Shown here: one piece after another, positions 46,709 to 58,802 of the stretch | Position numbering within the stretch: the stretch's first letter is position 1 | How the letters are laid out: each line of letters begins with the position of its first letter | Assembly (NCBI RefSeq): GCF_901000735.1 | Contig: NC_081545.1 | Location: 14,186,919-14,250,918, forward strand | Reading direction: 5' to 3' | Length of the DNA stretch: 64,000 bases | Source of the DNA: Corylus avellana | Taxonomy: Eukaryota; Streptophyta; Magnoliopsida; Fagales; Betulaceae | Notes under the pieces: generated by a model | What the model was told of the DNA's origin: nothing | Seen by the model: only the letters and a program-made list of their open reading frames with translations | The model's database searches: none | Position numbers and translations under genes: made by a program

Positions 46709-47439
46709 ATTAATCAAACCAAACTTCTCACTTTTTGACACGAACACTCACTACTTAATGAGGCAAGAGGTCCGGTTACTTGGTGGAAAGCTCAAAATGA
46801 TCGATTTTTTTATTTTTTTTTTATTTTTTAAGAATTTATGCCAAGGTGATTTTCCCGATAAGTTACCCAACTACATTCCAAATATTAAAACTAGAGATCA
46901 CTAATTCTAGATTTTATGCCCTACAGACTACATGCTAGTGTGCGTCTGAAAATCAAATTGAAACAAGTAATATCTCATGCTGCCAATGAAAGTAACACAA
47001 TTTGAATTCCTTAATCAAGTGATCATGTGTTTGTCATATTAAGCCTATCAATGAATTTCAAATCACAACAGGAAAATTAATTGCATGCTCAGAACTAACA
47101 TGTATGCCCACACCCTCCAACTTAAAATACACAATGTCCTTAGTGTGTGGATAAAAACAATAAAGCCATGCAAGGGATGGGAGTACCTGACCTGTCACTG
47201 CGGTGCAGAAGAAGATGCCCCTGAATCAGGTGGCAGCCATGCTAAAATAGTGCGCAACGGTGCTTGTTGTTCTTTAAATCTTTCATCTGCCAGGCACTTG
47301 TCCTCTGCCTTCTGGGTAGCAAGCTCAGATCGGAGCTCTGTCAGCTCTCTATGGAGGGACTCATATTGTGACATGCTCATAGTGACGGTCTCCGCTGCTC
47401 CCTCTCTCTCTGATGGCTCAGCTGCTGGTTGATCATTGT
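46709..47439 (-). other. Second copy of element 3' region
   Basis: Diverged repeat of 44557-45285, about 90% alike by eye. Shared landmarks include AATTGCATGCTCAGAACTAA and ACCTGACCTGTCACTGCGG. Confidence 0.75.
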
Positions 47440-48500
47440 GCATAGGGCCATTAGCCTCCCTAACAACCTCAGCTGCTGCAGGCTCCTAATGTCGTCTCGG
47501 CATGTGGGAACAACTCTGGTTCCACTGGATTAGTCCAAATTGAGGATGAGTAGAAATAGGCCCATCCGCGGGTGTACCCTTAATGCCACGAGTCTGAAGA
47601 ATATGGGTGAGGAGAAAAGGGAAGGGAAGTCCCCATGAAGACGACCCCTAAGGGCAGCGCACAATCGCCCTATCCCAAAACTTTTGTATCTGATCCCAAA
47701 TGAGCTAAGGGATGGAAGTCCAAAATCCTCTCTAAAAAGCATACAGGGCCGCTAGGAAGGGACTGCGCCTCTGAGTTTTGTGTCCAAATGGACACACATT
47801 CTGCTGAAAATGAAGTCCACGAACCAAAGTCGGGAAGGCAGTAGGACCTTGCTTGTACAGTTGTGGAGATCATCGGTATAACGGCCGTGGCAGATGTCAT
47901 GCACAATATGCTGCAGTGTAAGCTCAGATGGAAGGTCTGAGTGTCGAGGGGTTCCATCCCGAGCCAAAATATTGGATGGGCACTCATAAGAACATTGCAG
48001 TGCAGCAGCAATGTCGTTGGTGGTCAGCTCAATGTCAAATGCCCGCCACAGATGAGGATAGGATGCCCGGCCGAGTACAATCGAAGGTGAGATGGTGATA
48101 AAATTCTTGGACCAGGCCTTCGTATGCAAGGGCTGACGGGCTGAAAAAGTGCTGTGAGGCTGTGGCGTTTGCATTCCTTGACTGCCCACTTAGTTGCTTG
48201 GAGGCTTTTGAAAATTGTGTCAATGGCAAACGACATCTCCAAGATGAGCTTTCTTTGCTTACCACGGCATGGTGAAGGCGAGGCAGGGGCCTCGGAGGTG
48301 GTATCCTGAGCGGGGGAAGACCGGGAGGTGGAGGCGGGGGCTTGAAGCATGCTGCCACTTGGTTGGGGCTTTTCTTCGAACACCTGGTAGGTACCCAAAA
48401 AATGCAGTGATGTAGAACCCCCTTTAGTTGCTACCAAGCTCCCTACAAAATGAAAGAACCCAACATAGAAGCAGTCCGTGTGTGGAGAAGCACCCACGGA
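47440..48500 (-). pseudogene. Env-position plant transposon protein, copy B, broken
   Basis: Same protein family as copy A: EFYHHLTFD, DIELTTNDIAAALQCSYE, LTLQHIVHDICHGRYTDDLH, SKVLLPSRLWFVD, with the SPCRGKQRKLILEMSFAIDT leader. Spread over three minus-strand frames. It retains the ~65-bp segment lost in copy A. Function is unknown. Confidence 0.7.
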
Positions 48501-49016
48501 CTGCTTTTTTTCACAACAAAATTAGGGAAATTGGGCACGGTGGGGATGGGGAAAAATGGAAAAGAGAAGAAGAAAAAGGGGGGGAAGAGGTGGGGTGGAG
48601 TGGTGGCGTGGTGACCGTGAGGTGGCGCGGCAACCGTGGGGTGGTGAGTGGTGGCGGTGGACAGTGGTGTGGTGTGGTCAGTGCAGGGTTGGGTGAGGTG
48701 GCGCGGTGGTGGGAGCAGTGGGGCTTCGGGGGTGGGGGAAGAAATGGGGCTTGTGACCTAAAAAGGTTACGTGAGACCTCTAAACGAGTGCGCTCGAGCA
48801 GGCACAAGAGTGTGCTCGATCGCACTTGCGCAGAGGGGGATAGAATGGGTTGGGGTACGCTCCAGCGCTCTTGATGGTGTGCTCGAGTGCATTCGTGCAA
48901 GTGTGTGTCAGTGTTGAGCTGCTGCGCTCGATCCCACTCGAGGTGGGCTTGAGCGCTGGCCCGTGGTCTTGGATCGAGCGCATAGTGGGTGCGCTTGAGC
49001 CCAGGGTGCCATTGTC
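48501..49016 (-). other. Spacer between pol and env-position region, with CG-rich dyad array
   Basis: A GGTGG-rich low-complexity part (48540-48740) followed by GCGCTCGAGCAGG- and GCTCGATCGCAC-like words at 48785-49005. The same words occur at 46545-46600 next to the gap. Confidence 0.6.
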
Positions 49017-50161
49017 TTAATCAAAAAAATAGATAGGATCCGTCAAATTGACTGATTCCACGTCTGTACCTAGCTTGAAGTTTTGGATGCAGGGCTTCAA
49101 CCTTTGACCATAGACCTTGAATAGAGTGCCATCCTTTGGGTCCTGCAATTCGACGGCGCCATGGGGAGACACCGAGGTGACTATGAAAGGACCGTCCCAT
49201 CTTGAGTGGAGCTTCCCAGGGAATAGCCGTAGTTTGGAATTGAAAAGCCATACTTTCTGGTCCGGAATAAATGTCTTGGGCAGGATATGTTTGTCATGAA
49301 AAGCCTTAGTCCACTCCTTATAAAGGTGAGCACTATCATATGCATCTTGTCGCAGCTCCTCCAACTCTGTCAATTGAAGTTTCCGGTGGGGGCCGGCAGT
49401 TTGCATGTCAAAATTGAACTGCTTAATTGCCCACAGAGCCTTGTGTTCTAATTTTACAGGGAGGTGACATGCCTTGCCATATACCAGTCTATAGGGAGAC
49501 ATTCCAATTGGCGTTTTGTAAGCTGTACGCATGCGATCTGGCCTGACTGTCTTCTCTAGAATATGTATAATCTCGCGGTTAGAAACTTACACTTGGTCAC
49601 TTGTTTGAGGATGGTATGGAGTGGCTACCTTATATGTGATGGAGTACTTAAGAAGCAAGGTTTTGAAAAAATGATTGCAAAAGTGTCTACCTCCATCACT
49701 GATGATGGCTCGAAGAGTACCAAATCTGCTGAAAATGTTAGCTTGTAGGAACTTCACCACGACCTTGTGATCATTGGTCTTGGTGGCAATGGCTTCTACC
49801 CACTTAGAGACATAATGTACTCCTACCAAAATGTACTTATATCCACAAGACGGTGGGAAGGGTCCCATGAAGTCGATACCCAGACATCAAAAATCTTGAC
49901 AATAAGGATGGGGCTCAATGGCATCATGTCCCTCCAAGACATAGCTCCTAGGCGTTGACATCTCTCACAAGCTCGGCAAAATTCATAGGCATCTTTGAAC
50001 AAGGTGGGCCATATGAATCCGCATTGCAGAACCTTGGCTGCTATCTTCTTGGCACTAAAATGTCCTCCATAAGCTAGAGAATGACAAAATGTGAGAATGC
50101 TAGAAAATTTACTCTCAGGGACACAATGTCGGATGATCTGATCAGCACAATACTTGAACAA
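49017..50161 (-). pseudogene. Integrase of Athila-like element 2, frame-shifted
   Basis: Inserts the element DNA into the host genome. From 50161 downward: a zinc region ([22 protein letters not shown]), the catalytic core in a second frame from 49868 ([36 protein letters not shown]), then the C-terminal part 49532-49017 ([33 protein letters not shown], ending IYFFD). The first catalytic Asp lies near a frameshift around 49870, where the plain GIDFMGPFP motif is disturbed. A further frame break lies near 49550-49590. Directly downstream of the polymerase frame. Confidence 0.85.
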
Positions 50162-50364
50162 CTCTGGATCTTCCCAAAAATAGAATCAAACTTGCTTGAA
50201 CAATTGGTCCTTATCTTGCTTATACCTTGCGAAGGAATCCGACCTGTAGCTAGATAATTGACAATATCGGCATACCACGGCAAATTTCTCAGAGTAATTG
50301 CAAATAGTTGCTCATCTGGGAAAGAGTCATGAACAGGAACTGGCTAGGGTGTCTCAAACAAGAT

Positions 50365-52671
50365 TCATAACAAATGGTTGGCAACAACATTCTCAGTGCC
50401 CTTCTTGTCCCGAATCTTAATATCAAATTCTTGCAGAAGTTGTATCCAGAGGATCAATCGTGGCTTTGTTTCTTTCTTGGCCAGTAAATGTCGCAGAGCA
50501 GCATGATCAGAATAAATGATGACCTTTGATCCCAGAAGATATGAGCGAAATTTATCCAGGGCAAAGACCACAGCTAGCAATTCTTTCTCGGTGGTTATGT
50601 AATTGACTTGAGCATCCATTAGAGTCTTGCTGGCATAACAGATGATATGAAGGAGTTTACCTACCCGCTGTCCCAATACTGCACCCACAGTATAGTCAGA
50701 TGCATCACACATGATTTCAAAGTGCAAAGACCAGTCGGGAGGCTGCATGACGGGGGCAGAAGATAACAGAGACCGGAGCTTCTGGAATGCCTCTGGACAT
50801 GCTTCATCAAAGTGAAAAGGGGCATCCTTAGCAAGCAAGTTACACAAGGGCCTTGAAATTTTACTGAAGTCCTTGATGAAGCGGCGATAGAAGCCGGCAT
50901 GACCTAGGAAAGAACAGATCTGCTTCACTGAAGTGGGCGGCCGTAAATTTTCAATTAGCTCAACTTTGGCCCGGTCCACCTCAATACCTCTTTTGGACAC
51001 TATATGGCCCAAAACTATACCTTCCTGCACCATGAAGTGGCTCTTCTCCCAACTTAAAATCAGGTTAGTTTCTTTGCAACGTTGAAGCACAAGTGAAAGA
51101 TTATGGAGACATTTATCAAAAGAAGATCCAAAAACAGAAAAGTCAACCATAAATACCTCCAAAAGTTTCTCCACCATGTCAGAGAAGATAGACATCATAC
51201 ATCTCTGGAATGTGGCAGGTGCATTGCGTAATCCGAAGGGCATGCGTCGGTAAGCAAAGGTGCCGAATGGACATGTGAATGTCATCTTCTCTTGGTCTTG
51301 GGGATCAACTGCTACCTGATTATACCCAGAATAGCCGTCTAGGAAGCAATAGTAGCTTTGGCCAGCAAGATGCTCCAAAATTTGATCAATGAATGGGAGC
51401 GGGAAGTGATCCTTTTGGGTATGGGAATTGAGCTTTCGGTAGTCGATGCAAACACGCAATCCCGTGGTTGTGCACTGTGGAACTAACTCTCCAGCTGAGT
51501 TCTCAACGACGGTGATGCCAGATTTCTTTGGAACCACTTGAGTGGGGCTTACCCATTTGCTATATGAGATAGGGTAGATGATGCCTGCATCAAATAGCTT
51601 GACTACCTCTTTCATCACTACCTCTTTCATGTTGGGATTCAGCCGGCACTCTGCCTCACGGGAAGGTCGAGCATCTTCTTCCAAGTGGATTCGGTGCATA
51701 CAGATAGAGGGGTTGATGCCTTTCAAATCTGTCACGGTCCATCCAATGGCCTCTTTATGCTCCTTTAACACTGATAGCAGACTGTCCTCTTGGTCCTTTT
51801 GAAGGTCGAAAGCAATTATGACCGGCAAAGTGTTGTTAGATCCAAGAAATGCATACTTGAGCTTTGCTGGCAGGGGCTTCAACTCAAGTTTTGGTGGAGA
51901 CACTAGAGAAGGAACAGGAGGAGTACTTGATGTCACAGGTAGGGGCTCTTTTACTACTCTCCATGGATGGAACTCTGCACTTGCGGCTGTTTCTAGCAAA
52001 TCATGGACCTCTTTGATGTACTGGTCGGTGTTGAACTCTTCAAAGTCGAAGTAATTCAAGCAGGCTTCCACTGAATCCTTAGTCAGGAGACTAGGTAGTG
52101 AATCTTCTACATATTCTTCAATGCTGTCCAAAAAGAAACACTCATTTTGATCAGGAGCATGTTGAAATGTAGTAAAGATATTCAACCTAACCTTCATATT
52201 GCCAAATGAGATCTCCATGACTCTAGTTTGACAATTGATGCATGCATTAGTTGTGGCTAAGAAAGGACGCCCAAGGATGACAGGAACCAGCTTATTAGGA
52301 TTGGGCACAGGCTCGGTGTCAAGCACTATAAAGTTGATTGGGAAGAAAAATTTATCCACCTGGATGATCACATCTTCTACAATCCCTCTAGGCTTCTTAA
52401 TAAACGGATCAGCTAGTTGCAAAATCACTGTGGTGGGCTTCAGCTCCCCTAGGCCGAGCTGCTGATATACTGAATATGGAAGTAAATTCACACCAGCTCC
52501 CAGATCTAGGAATGCCTTATCAATTTCCTTTTGTCCGATGATACATGAAATTGTAGGAGCCCCGGGGTCCTTGAACTTCGAAGGAGTGTTGTGCTTAATC
52601 AGGGAACTCACTTGCTCAGTCAGAAGGACTTTCTTGGGGATGTTATTCTGGTCTTCCTCTTTTGAGTACAC
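50365..52671 (-). pseudogene. Protease-RT-RNase H of Athila-like element 2, open frame, catalytic residue lost
   Basis: A 768-codon uninterrupted frame. Protease: FLDLGAGVNLLPYSVYQQLG (residues about 56-75) with ILGRPFLATTNACI further on. RT: DYRKLNSHTQKDHFPLPFID, FLDGYSGYN, RMPFGLRNAPATFQRCM. RNase H: EIMCDASDY and [20 protein letters not shown], then SDHAALRHLL. The catalytic box reads FMVDFSVFG: the first aspartate is valine (GTT on the minus strand at 51145-51147). The frame is therefore open but should lack polymerase activity. Protease here has LGAG for the family's LGAS. It ends at VVANHLL before the integrase frame. Confidence 0.9.
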
Positions 52672-54320
52672 AAGTCTTTAAGGAACCTTGCATAGGCAGG
52701 CACTTGTGCGATGGCATCAAGAAGGGGAAGATTGATTTTTACCTATTTGAGCATTTCCATCATTCCTTGTATTTACTCTCCTTGTTTCCCAAAGTGGGAA
52801 GGTGGCTTGAAACGTTCTGGGAAGGGGGCCCATGGCTCATATGGAATCTCTGGAGTGGGAGCTGCTGATGACGAAGCCTTATTGCTTACTTTCTTTCATT
52901 TATCATTTTGTAGATTCTGTGCAATCTTCGTGTGCTCATCCTTCTTCTCCTCCACATGATTGTCAATTATTTTGCTGCTTCGCAAGGTGGTGATGGCTTG
53001 AACTTGCTGATGGTATGAAGTGCCTTCATCTACCATGTAGTGCCCCTTAGGATTTACCATTGGCTGACTTGGAAGCTTTCCTTCATCCATTTTGTTGAGG
53101 GTGTTGGCAAGTTGTCCGACTTGAGCTTCCAGCTTGGCAATGGATTGGGAATGTGAGTTCACTATCTCCTGTTGAGATTTCACCGTCAGCTTTATCTCGC
53201 CCGCTAGCTCACTCATCATTTTTAGCATCCGATCCTCAAAATTAGAATCTGAGGGAGGTGGTGTGGCCTGGTATTGCTGCTGTGGAGGCTTGTAAGTGGA
53301 ATGAGGTTGGTAGGACTGCCTGTTGGATTGAGCTTGATTGTGTGGCCTTGGGGCTGGGTTGCCTGCATTTAAGTTCTTCCATGAGAAATTTGGATGATTT
53401 CTCCACCCGGGGTTGTAAGTATTGGAATATGGATCATTACTCGGTCAGGAGAAAGCTGCATTAACCTGCTCATTAGCAACATCAGTAAAATTTCCAGCAA
53501 GAGGGCAGTTATTTACATGATGCATAGGACTTGAACAAAATGAGTAAGATTCATGTGGTGTGTGCATGTGGGCAATATTAGGAGCAAAACCAGCAGTCAT
53601 CAAAACTTGATCTAGCTTCTTGGTTGGACATGTTTAGGGAATGGTCTGCTTCATACAAACTCTTTGTCTTGAGTGCTTTAGGTGCTGGTACCCTTCGTCT
53701 GGTGAAACCTTGTTGAAGAGAATTGTTACTCAAATTTTCAAACATAGACCATGCTTCATCTTCACTTTTTAACATGAATGTTCCCCCACAAGATGCATCC
53801 ACCATTTTTCTATTGGACTCGGTCAAGCCATCATAGAAACACTGCACTAGTTGCCATTTCGGGATAGCATGGTGTGGACATGATCTAAGTATGCCCTGCA
53901 GCCTATCCCAAGTCTCATGAAAATATTCTCCCTCATATTGGGAGAAGCTAGTGATAGCTCTCCTAGTGTCATTGGTCATTCCTATGGGAAAATACTTCTT
54001 AAAAAAATTCTTGTTGCAATTGAGCCCAAGAAGTGATAGAGTTGGGTGTTAAGGACTGGAACCAATGTTTGGCTTTTTCCTTGAGGGAGAAAGGAAAAAG
54101 ACACATCCTTAGGGCATCCTCAGTGAATCCATTCATTCTAATGGTAGAACAAATTGCTTCGAAATCACTGAGGAAGTCATAAGGGGTTTCAGTGCTAAGC
54201 CCTAGGAAGTCATAAGGGGTTACCGTCTCCCATGGTTTCAGTGGAACGCTCCTCTAGCAAATTAGGGGTCCTTTGGGATCTAATTTGTCTAAGAGTGCCT
54301 TCAATTTCAAGGTCGCAAGA
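52672..54320 (-). pseudogene. gag of Athila-like element 2, broken
   Basis: Capsid-like domain around 53979-53700: SQYEGEYFHETWDRLQGI, WQLVQCFYDGLTE, MVDASCGGTFM. Zinc knuckle near 53500-53560 reads YSFCSSPMHHVNNCP, so the first cysteine is tyrosine. A coiled-coil-like part follows (53228-52896: SQQEIVNSHSQSIAKLEAQV). Stops and frameshifts separate these parts. Confidence 0.8.
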
Positions 54321-54758
54321 AATTAATGGAAAAGACAAAGAACGGTGACCGAGCATAAACAAAACAGAAAGAAAAGAAAAATTAAGCTAAAACATAAAAG
54401 TAAAGCTAATAAACGACCCTTAGGTGCACTTAGGGTTTGGACTGCAGGTTGTTGCAAGTGCGCTCGATCGCACGGCACGGTGCGCTCAACCGTACTACCG
54501 CAGAGGGGTGCGAGTGCATGAGGGGAGGGCTCGAGCGCTTCTGGCTTGGTTCCTGCTGAAGTGCGTCCGTGCGCATGATCGCACGCTAACTGCGCTCGAT
54601 TGTAGTCATAGAGAAGGAAACTACGGACCTGTTTCCAAATTCTAAAAAAAAATAAAAACAAAACACAAAACAAAAATAGAGTTAGCAACTTAAAACAAAA
54701 AAATAAATTATTAAGCTAAAATCGATCCTTAAATTTAGATAATGAAATCGTTAAGAAG
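54321..54758 (-). other. Leader of element 2 with CG-rich dyad array
   Basis: Between primer site and gag. GCGCTCGATCGCAC-, GGGCTCGAGCGC- and TGCGCTCGATTG-like words lie at 54458-54604, in the same position as in elements 1 and 3. Confidence 0.65.
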
Positions 54759-54776
54759 TCCCCGGCAACGGCACCA
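54759..54776 (-). other. Primer-binding site, tRNA-Asp type
   Basis: Minus-strand TGGTGCCGTTGCCGGGGA, five bases inside the LTR edge at 54782. One mismatch to the complement of plant tRNA-Asp. Confidence 0.88.
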
Positions 54777-54781
54777 AAAAT

Positions 54782-55190
54782 TGATGTGGTATTTTTGTGT
54801 CCAAAAATATCAATTATAAAAATTACCACTCGCAATAGAACGAATCCAGTAGGATATGGCTATATTGAGGGTGTCGAACCTCAAGGATTGCAGGGGTTTT
54901 ATTATCAAAATTTGAAAGATTAAACTTAACTTAATTCAAAAGAGACTGATTTATTTGTGTAATTTCAAAGTCCATAAAATAAAGAGAGTAAATATATGAA
55001 AGAGAGAGAGAGAGAGAGAGAAAGTGTGTGTGAGTAGGGTATTGACTTCACCACTATCCGCACATCAATGGTTAACCATATTTAATTCTAGCAATTCATT
55101 CCGGTACGGATCGTCTACCTAAATTAACTAAACTAGGGCGTAGTACGATCCGTCTTTCCCAGGTATGGTCTATCTAACCCTATTAATTGC
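54782..55190 (-). repeat. 5' LTR of element 2, first part
   Basis: Matches 42609-43070 of the 3' LTR. A (GA)n expansion lies near 55000-55022. It is interrupted at 55190 by the family B solo LTR and resumes at 56520. Confidence 0.87.
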
Positions 55191-56519
55191 TGTTGTGCAA
55201 AAATCTACCTAAATTAATAGGTAAATAATTGTACGTTTTACCTGCAAGTGTACAAGGTCAACATGGTAGTATAGGGTACAAGTACAGGATCATTCCCATG
55301 AGGATTGCTGAATTTATAATAAATTCCTTAAGCAAAAACAAAATAAAGATTGATTGTTGATGTGATGATGACAAAGGGTAGGGCTTTGATATCCACCACT
55401 AATTATATTAAACTAGTACTTCAATATGCCAATGCTTTGATCAAGTTATGCATATTTAATGTTTGCCAACCTAAGGGCATGGGTGTATACTCCTTAAGCT
55501 ATTGATTTCCCTAAGGAACGAGTTAGGCATGGGTGTATACTCTAACTCTTCTCTTTCCTAAAGGATTTAGCATGGTATATACTAAGTTGTTCTTTAGACA
55601 AGCATAGGTTCTATGGAAATCGACAAACACACATGGCCTAGGGCATGGGTGTATACTCCTAGTTCCCTATGTTGATTAACCCACAAATCGCGGTGTGGGT
55701 TCTTTTGTTACTTAAGTTAAACCCAAGACTCGGTCATCCAAATTGATCCAACTAACAAATCCATACCACATGCACATGTTGATCAGACATACACATATGA
55801 GGAATTCATGCAAGCAGGTATTAATCAAGTTAAATAGCACAACATGATCATCACAAGGCGCCAATATTGAAATATTAATTTAACATAACTAGGGCTTCAA
55901 TCTAGGCCTACTAAATAAATTAGCTACACATAGAGTTGATGTTAAACATCTTCATAAAATAAAAGAAAATAAAAGAAAGAATAAACCCGAGACTTGACTT
56001 GAGAGCTCCTATTCTTCTCCCTCTTCCAAGCCTCTCTATTCTAAAGGCTTAGGAGTCTATTTATAGGCTTTAGAAGTCCTTGGAAAAGTAGTAAACCCTA
56101 GCGTTTTCACAGGGTTCAGTCCTATTACAATTTGAAGTTTGAAAAACCCTAATATGGAAATAGGGACATTGTAGCCGCCACTTGGAATGCCTCCTGCGCA
56201 CGGGTGCCCTCGATCGCAGCCCGTGTGCGCTCGATCGCAGGTCTGCGATCGATCCTTCTCTTACCTGCACTCGATCGCTCCTGGCCTGGCTCATGCAGCA
56301 TCTCCTCTGATATTGCACTCGATCGCAGTACCAGGGAGCTCCAATTTTCCTATATTCTCTTTTTGAGCTTAAATCACCCAGTTTTACTTCACTTTCTTCC
56401 AAAAGCCTGTAAAAACATCAAAAACACAAAAAGGAAGTAAAATTGCCTAATTAACCAAAACCAAAGGATTAAAACATGTAAGATAAGGGCTGAAAATATG
56501 AATATTTTAGCGCTTATCA
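55191..56519 (-). mobile_element. Solo LTR, family B, nested in the 5' LTR of element 2
   Basis: A perfect 5-bp duplication ATTGC at 55186-55190 and 56520-56524. 1329 bp, plus-strand edges TGTTGTGCAAAAATC and TAGCGCTTATCA. The TATA-like box (minus strand) is at 56058-56065 and the CG-rich dyad array at 56195-56335. It is younger than element 2. Confidence 0.93.
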
Positions 56520-56951
56520 ATTGCATGCCAATTAAGAACCATTGTATAACCATCATTCTTATAATCACAAAAAATAAGAATGATTTGAGTTTAATAATAG
56601 TAAAATAATTTCTAAGACAAGATAAGAATTTTACTAATATTGAATTGGAATTAAAGAACAATTGCATTTAATATGAAGAACAAAAGTCAATTGTAGCAAT
56701 CCTTAGGGTTATATAATCAACATGCATAAATTGAAAACTAAAAATTAAATATAATCAAACCATTGTGTTTAGAATGGGTTACATCAATACCCTACAATTG
56801 ATTTAGCCGCTCATGATCTTTTAAGCTCCATAGACAATTTACTGAAATTTTAACTCTAGAAAGCGGTCTGTCTATTTACAATGTTTAGAGCCCTATTTAT
56901 AGGGATTAAGAGAACCCTAGAAACCCTGAGAAAACTGGAGGTCAGTCATGA
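56520..56951 (-). repeat. 5' LTR of element 2, second part, truncated
   Basis: Continues the LTR from the ATTGC junction to a point matching about 43500 of the 3' LTR. The last ~350 bp, including the CG-rich array and the LTR start, are missing. Confidence 0.85.
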
Positions 56952-57219
56952 ATTCCCTAAATAATTAACTGAATGAAATAAAATAAAATATTGAGTTGAA
57001 ATAATAATAATGAAAGGGTAGGGTTTTGATATCCACCACTAATCATACTCGAATAAGATAAACAATATGCCAATGTTCCAACAATATCAAGATACCCAAT
57101 GTTTGCCTACCTAAGGGCATGATATCTACTCTTTAAGCTATTGATCTCCCTAAACAATGAATTAAGCATGGTATCTACTCTAATTCTTTTTTTTTCTTAA
57201 AGGATTTAGCATGGTATCT
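56952..57219 (-). repeat. Family B-like LTR fragment, left part
   Basis: AGGGTTTTGATATCCACCAC and CCAATGTTTGCC-type phrases match the middle of family B LTRs. It is broken at 57219 by the element D fragment and resumes at 58803. The start of the LTR is missing. Confidence 0.65.
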
Positions 57220-58802
57220 GGAAAAACACTTTGTCTGATTATTTTTGTTCTTATTTGTTTTTTTTTTTTGGTCTTTTTGCATTTAATTTTTTTTTTATTA
57301 GTAACACGAATAAAACAAAACAAATTGCAGAAAAATAAAATCATAATTATAACTAGTAGAAGAATAAAACTAATTTAAACATAAATTGGTTTAAAACTTG
57401 AACAATTCCCCAGCAACGGTGCCAAAAACTTGTGCAAATTTATTTAACTTGCAAGTGCACAAATCGATTGTAGTTTAATGGATTGCAAGTGCGAGGTCGA
57501 TCCCACAAAGAATTGTATTCTTGAAAGAGCAATTTAAATCTAAACTAATTAAATCATAACCTAATTCCAAAAATGTTTTGAATTTTGATTTTTGAAATTA
57601 AAAGATAAACATAAACTAATTAAAATAAACTAAGAGATAAAATACTAAGGTTTGAGAATTTATACTCATCGAATCATAACAACATACTTCCATGTTTATC
57701 AATATTAATCTGAAGTTCTCACAATTAAAATAATAGATATGTTTTACTATACTTTAAACAATTAATCAAAACCATCTCATGTATCCATTCATTGCACAAA
57801 TCACAAGAGGAAACCAATATCAATTAAATCGTCAAATATATTCGTAAATCACAAAAGATATCCAATCTTAATTGAAACACCAAATGTATCCGTAGAATAA
57901 ATCACAAGGGATATCCAATTATTTAGGAAAATAAAATCTAGCAATCAATTATGTGAAATTATCTTAAATCATCAAGTGTATCATTGAATCACAACAAGAT
58001 ATCCAAGAATCATGCCACATATTGAAAAGAAGTAAAACAATTGAAATAATAAACCCAATAAAATCAGATAAATAAAGGCTTACATGAAAGCATTGATGTT
58101 CTTCATCGGTGAGGCTTCATCCCCAACCTTAGTTGGGAATTAAGCTCCACATAAAAATAAAACCTAAATCTAAAGAAAACCTAAACTAAAAAGACAAAAA
58201 CTGTATAATTTTGTTCTCTAGAATTCTATATCTTTTTTTTTGAATGCTAAGAAGTCTATTTATAGGCTTAGAGAAGTCCTAGAAGCCCTATTAAACCTAG
58301 ATAATTCGGAGGTATGAAATCATAATAGGATTCGTCCAGATTGGTGTCATTTACTTGCGGGGCAATTTTGGCATAGTAACCTTCCGAATTAGGAAAATTA
58401 TATTCCACAAGAAATTGTATTATTTTACGTTATCTTTCCAGTGCCACTTGAATCACTTCAATCTGATATTTGAACGGAAAATTATGGTCAAAATACTGAA
58501 ACATATACAGAATCTGAATTTGAATCCGATATGAAATCTTATCCAATCTGGTCTTTTATCCAATTTAATCTGATTTAACCTTTTTCTTGTATTTGGTTAA
58601 ACTTAACCACATCATCTAGGTTTTCTCAAAGTATGCTTTCTTCCAAACTTTGCATTTTTCCCTTTAAAGCTGTAGTTTTTATTTAATGACCTACAAAACA
58701 CTAAAAACACAAAACTAACACAAAATATTAAATAATGACACAGCTGAAGAATTAATTAATGTAAATAAAGGGGTCTAAGTATGCAATATTTGGCACTTAG
58801 CA
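57220..58802 (-). mobile_element. Fragment of a further Athila-like element (LTR D plus leader)
   Basis: LTR 57431-58802 (1372 bp; minus strand TGCTAAGTGCCAAATATTGC to AAATTTGCACA), followed by the primer site TGGCACCGTTGCTGGGG (57408-57424) and ~190 bp of leader. The rest of the element is gone. The TATA-like box (minus strand) is at 58257-58264. The upstream part of this LTR resembles that of the solo LTR at 408-1921. Confidence 0.78.

Larger units (their letters stand above)
42609..56951 (-). mobile_element. Athila-like Ty3/gypsy retrotransposon 2, nested and truncated
   Basis: Minus-strand element. The 3' LTR is at 42609-43855, then an env-position region, integrase, RNase H/RT/protease, gag, primer site at 54759-54776, and a 5' LTR at 54782-56951. 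The 5' LTR is split by a later solo LTR (55191-56519) and broken off at 56951. The internal part holds a 100-N gap at 46609-46708, with similar ~2-kb sequence on both sides. The long polymerase frame is intact, but other parts are frame-shifted. Confidence 0.87.

Noticed and set aside
46274..46747. An open frame running across the N gap
   Set aside because: A third of it is translated from N; it is an artefact of the gap.
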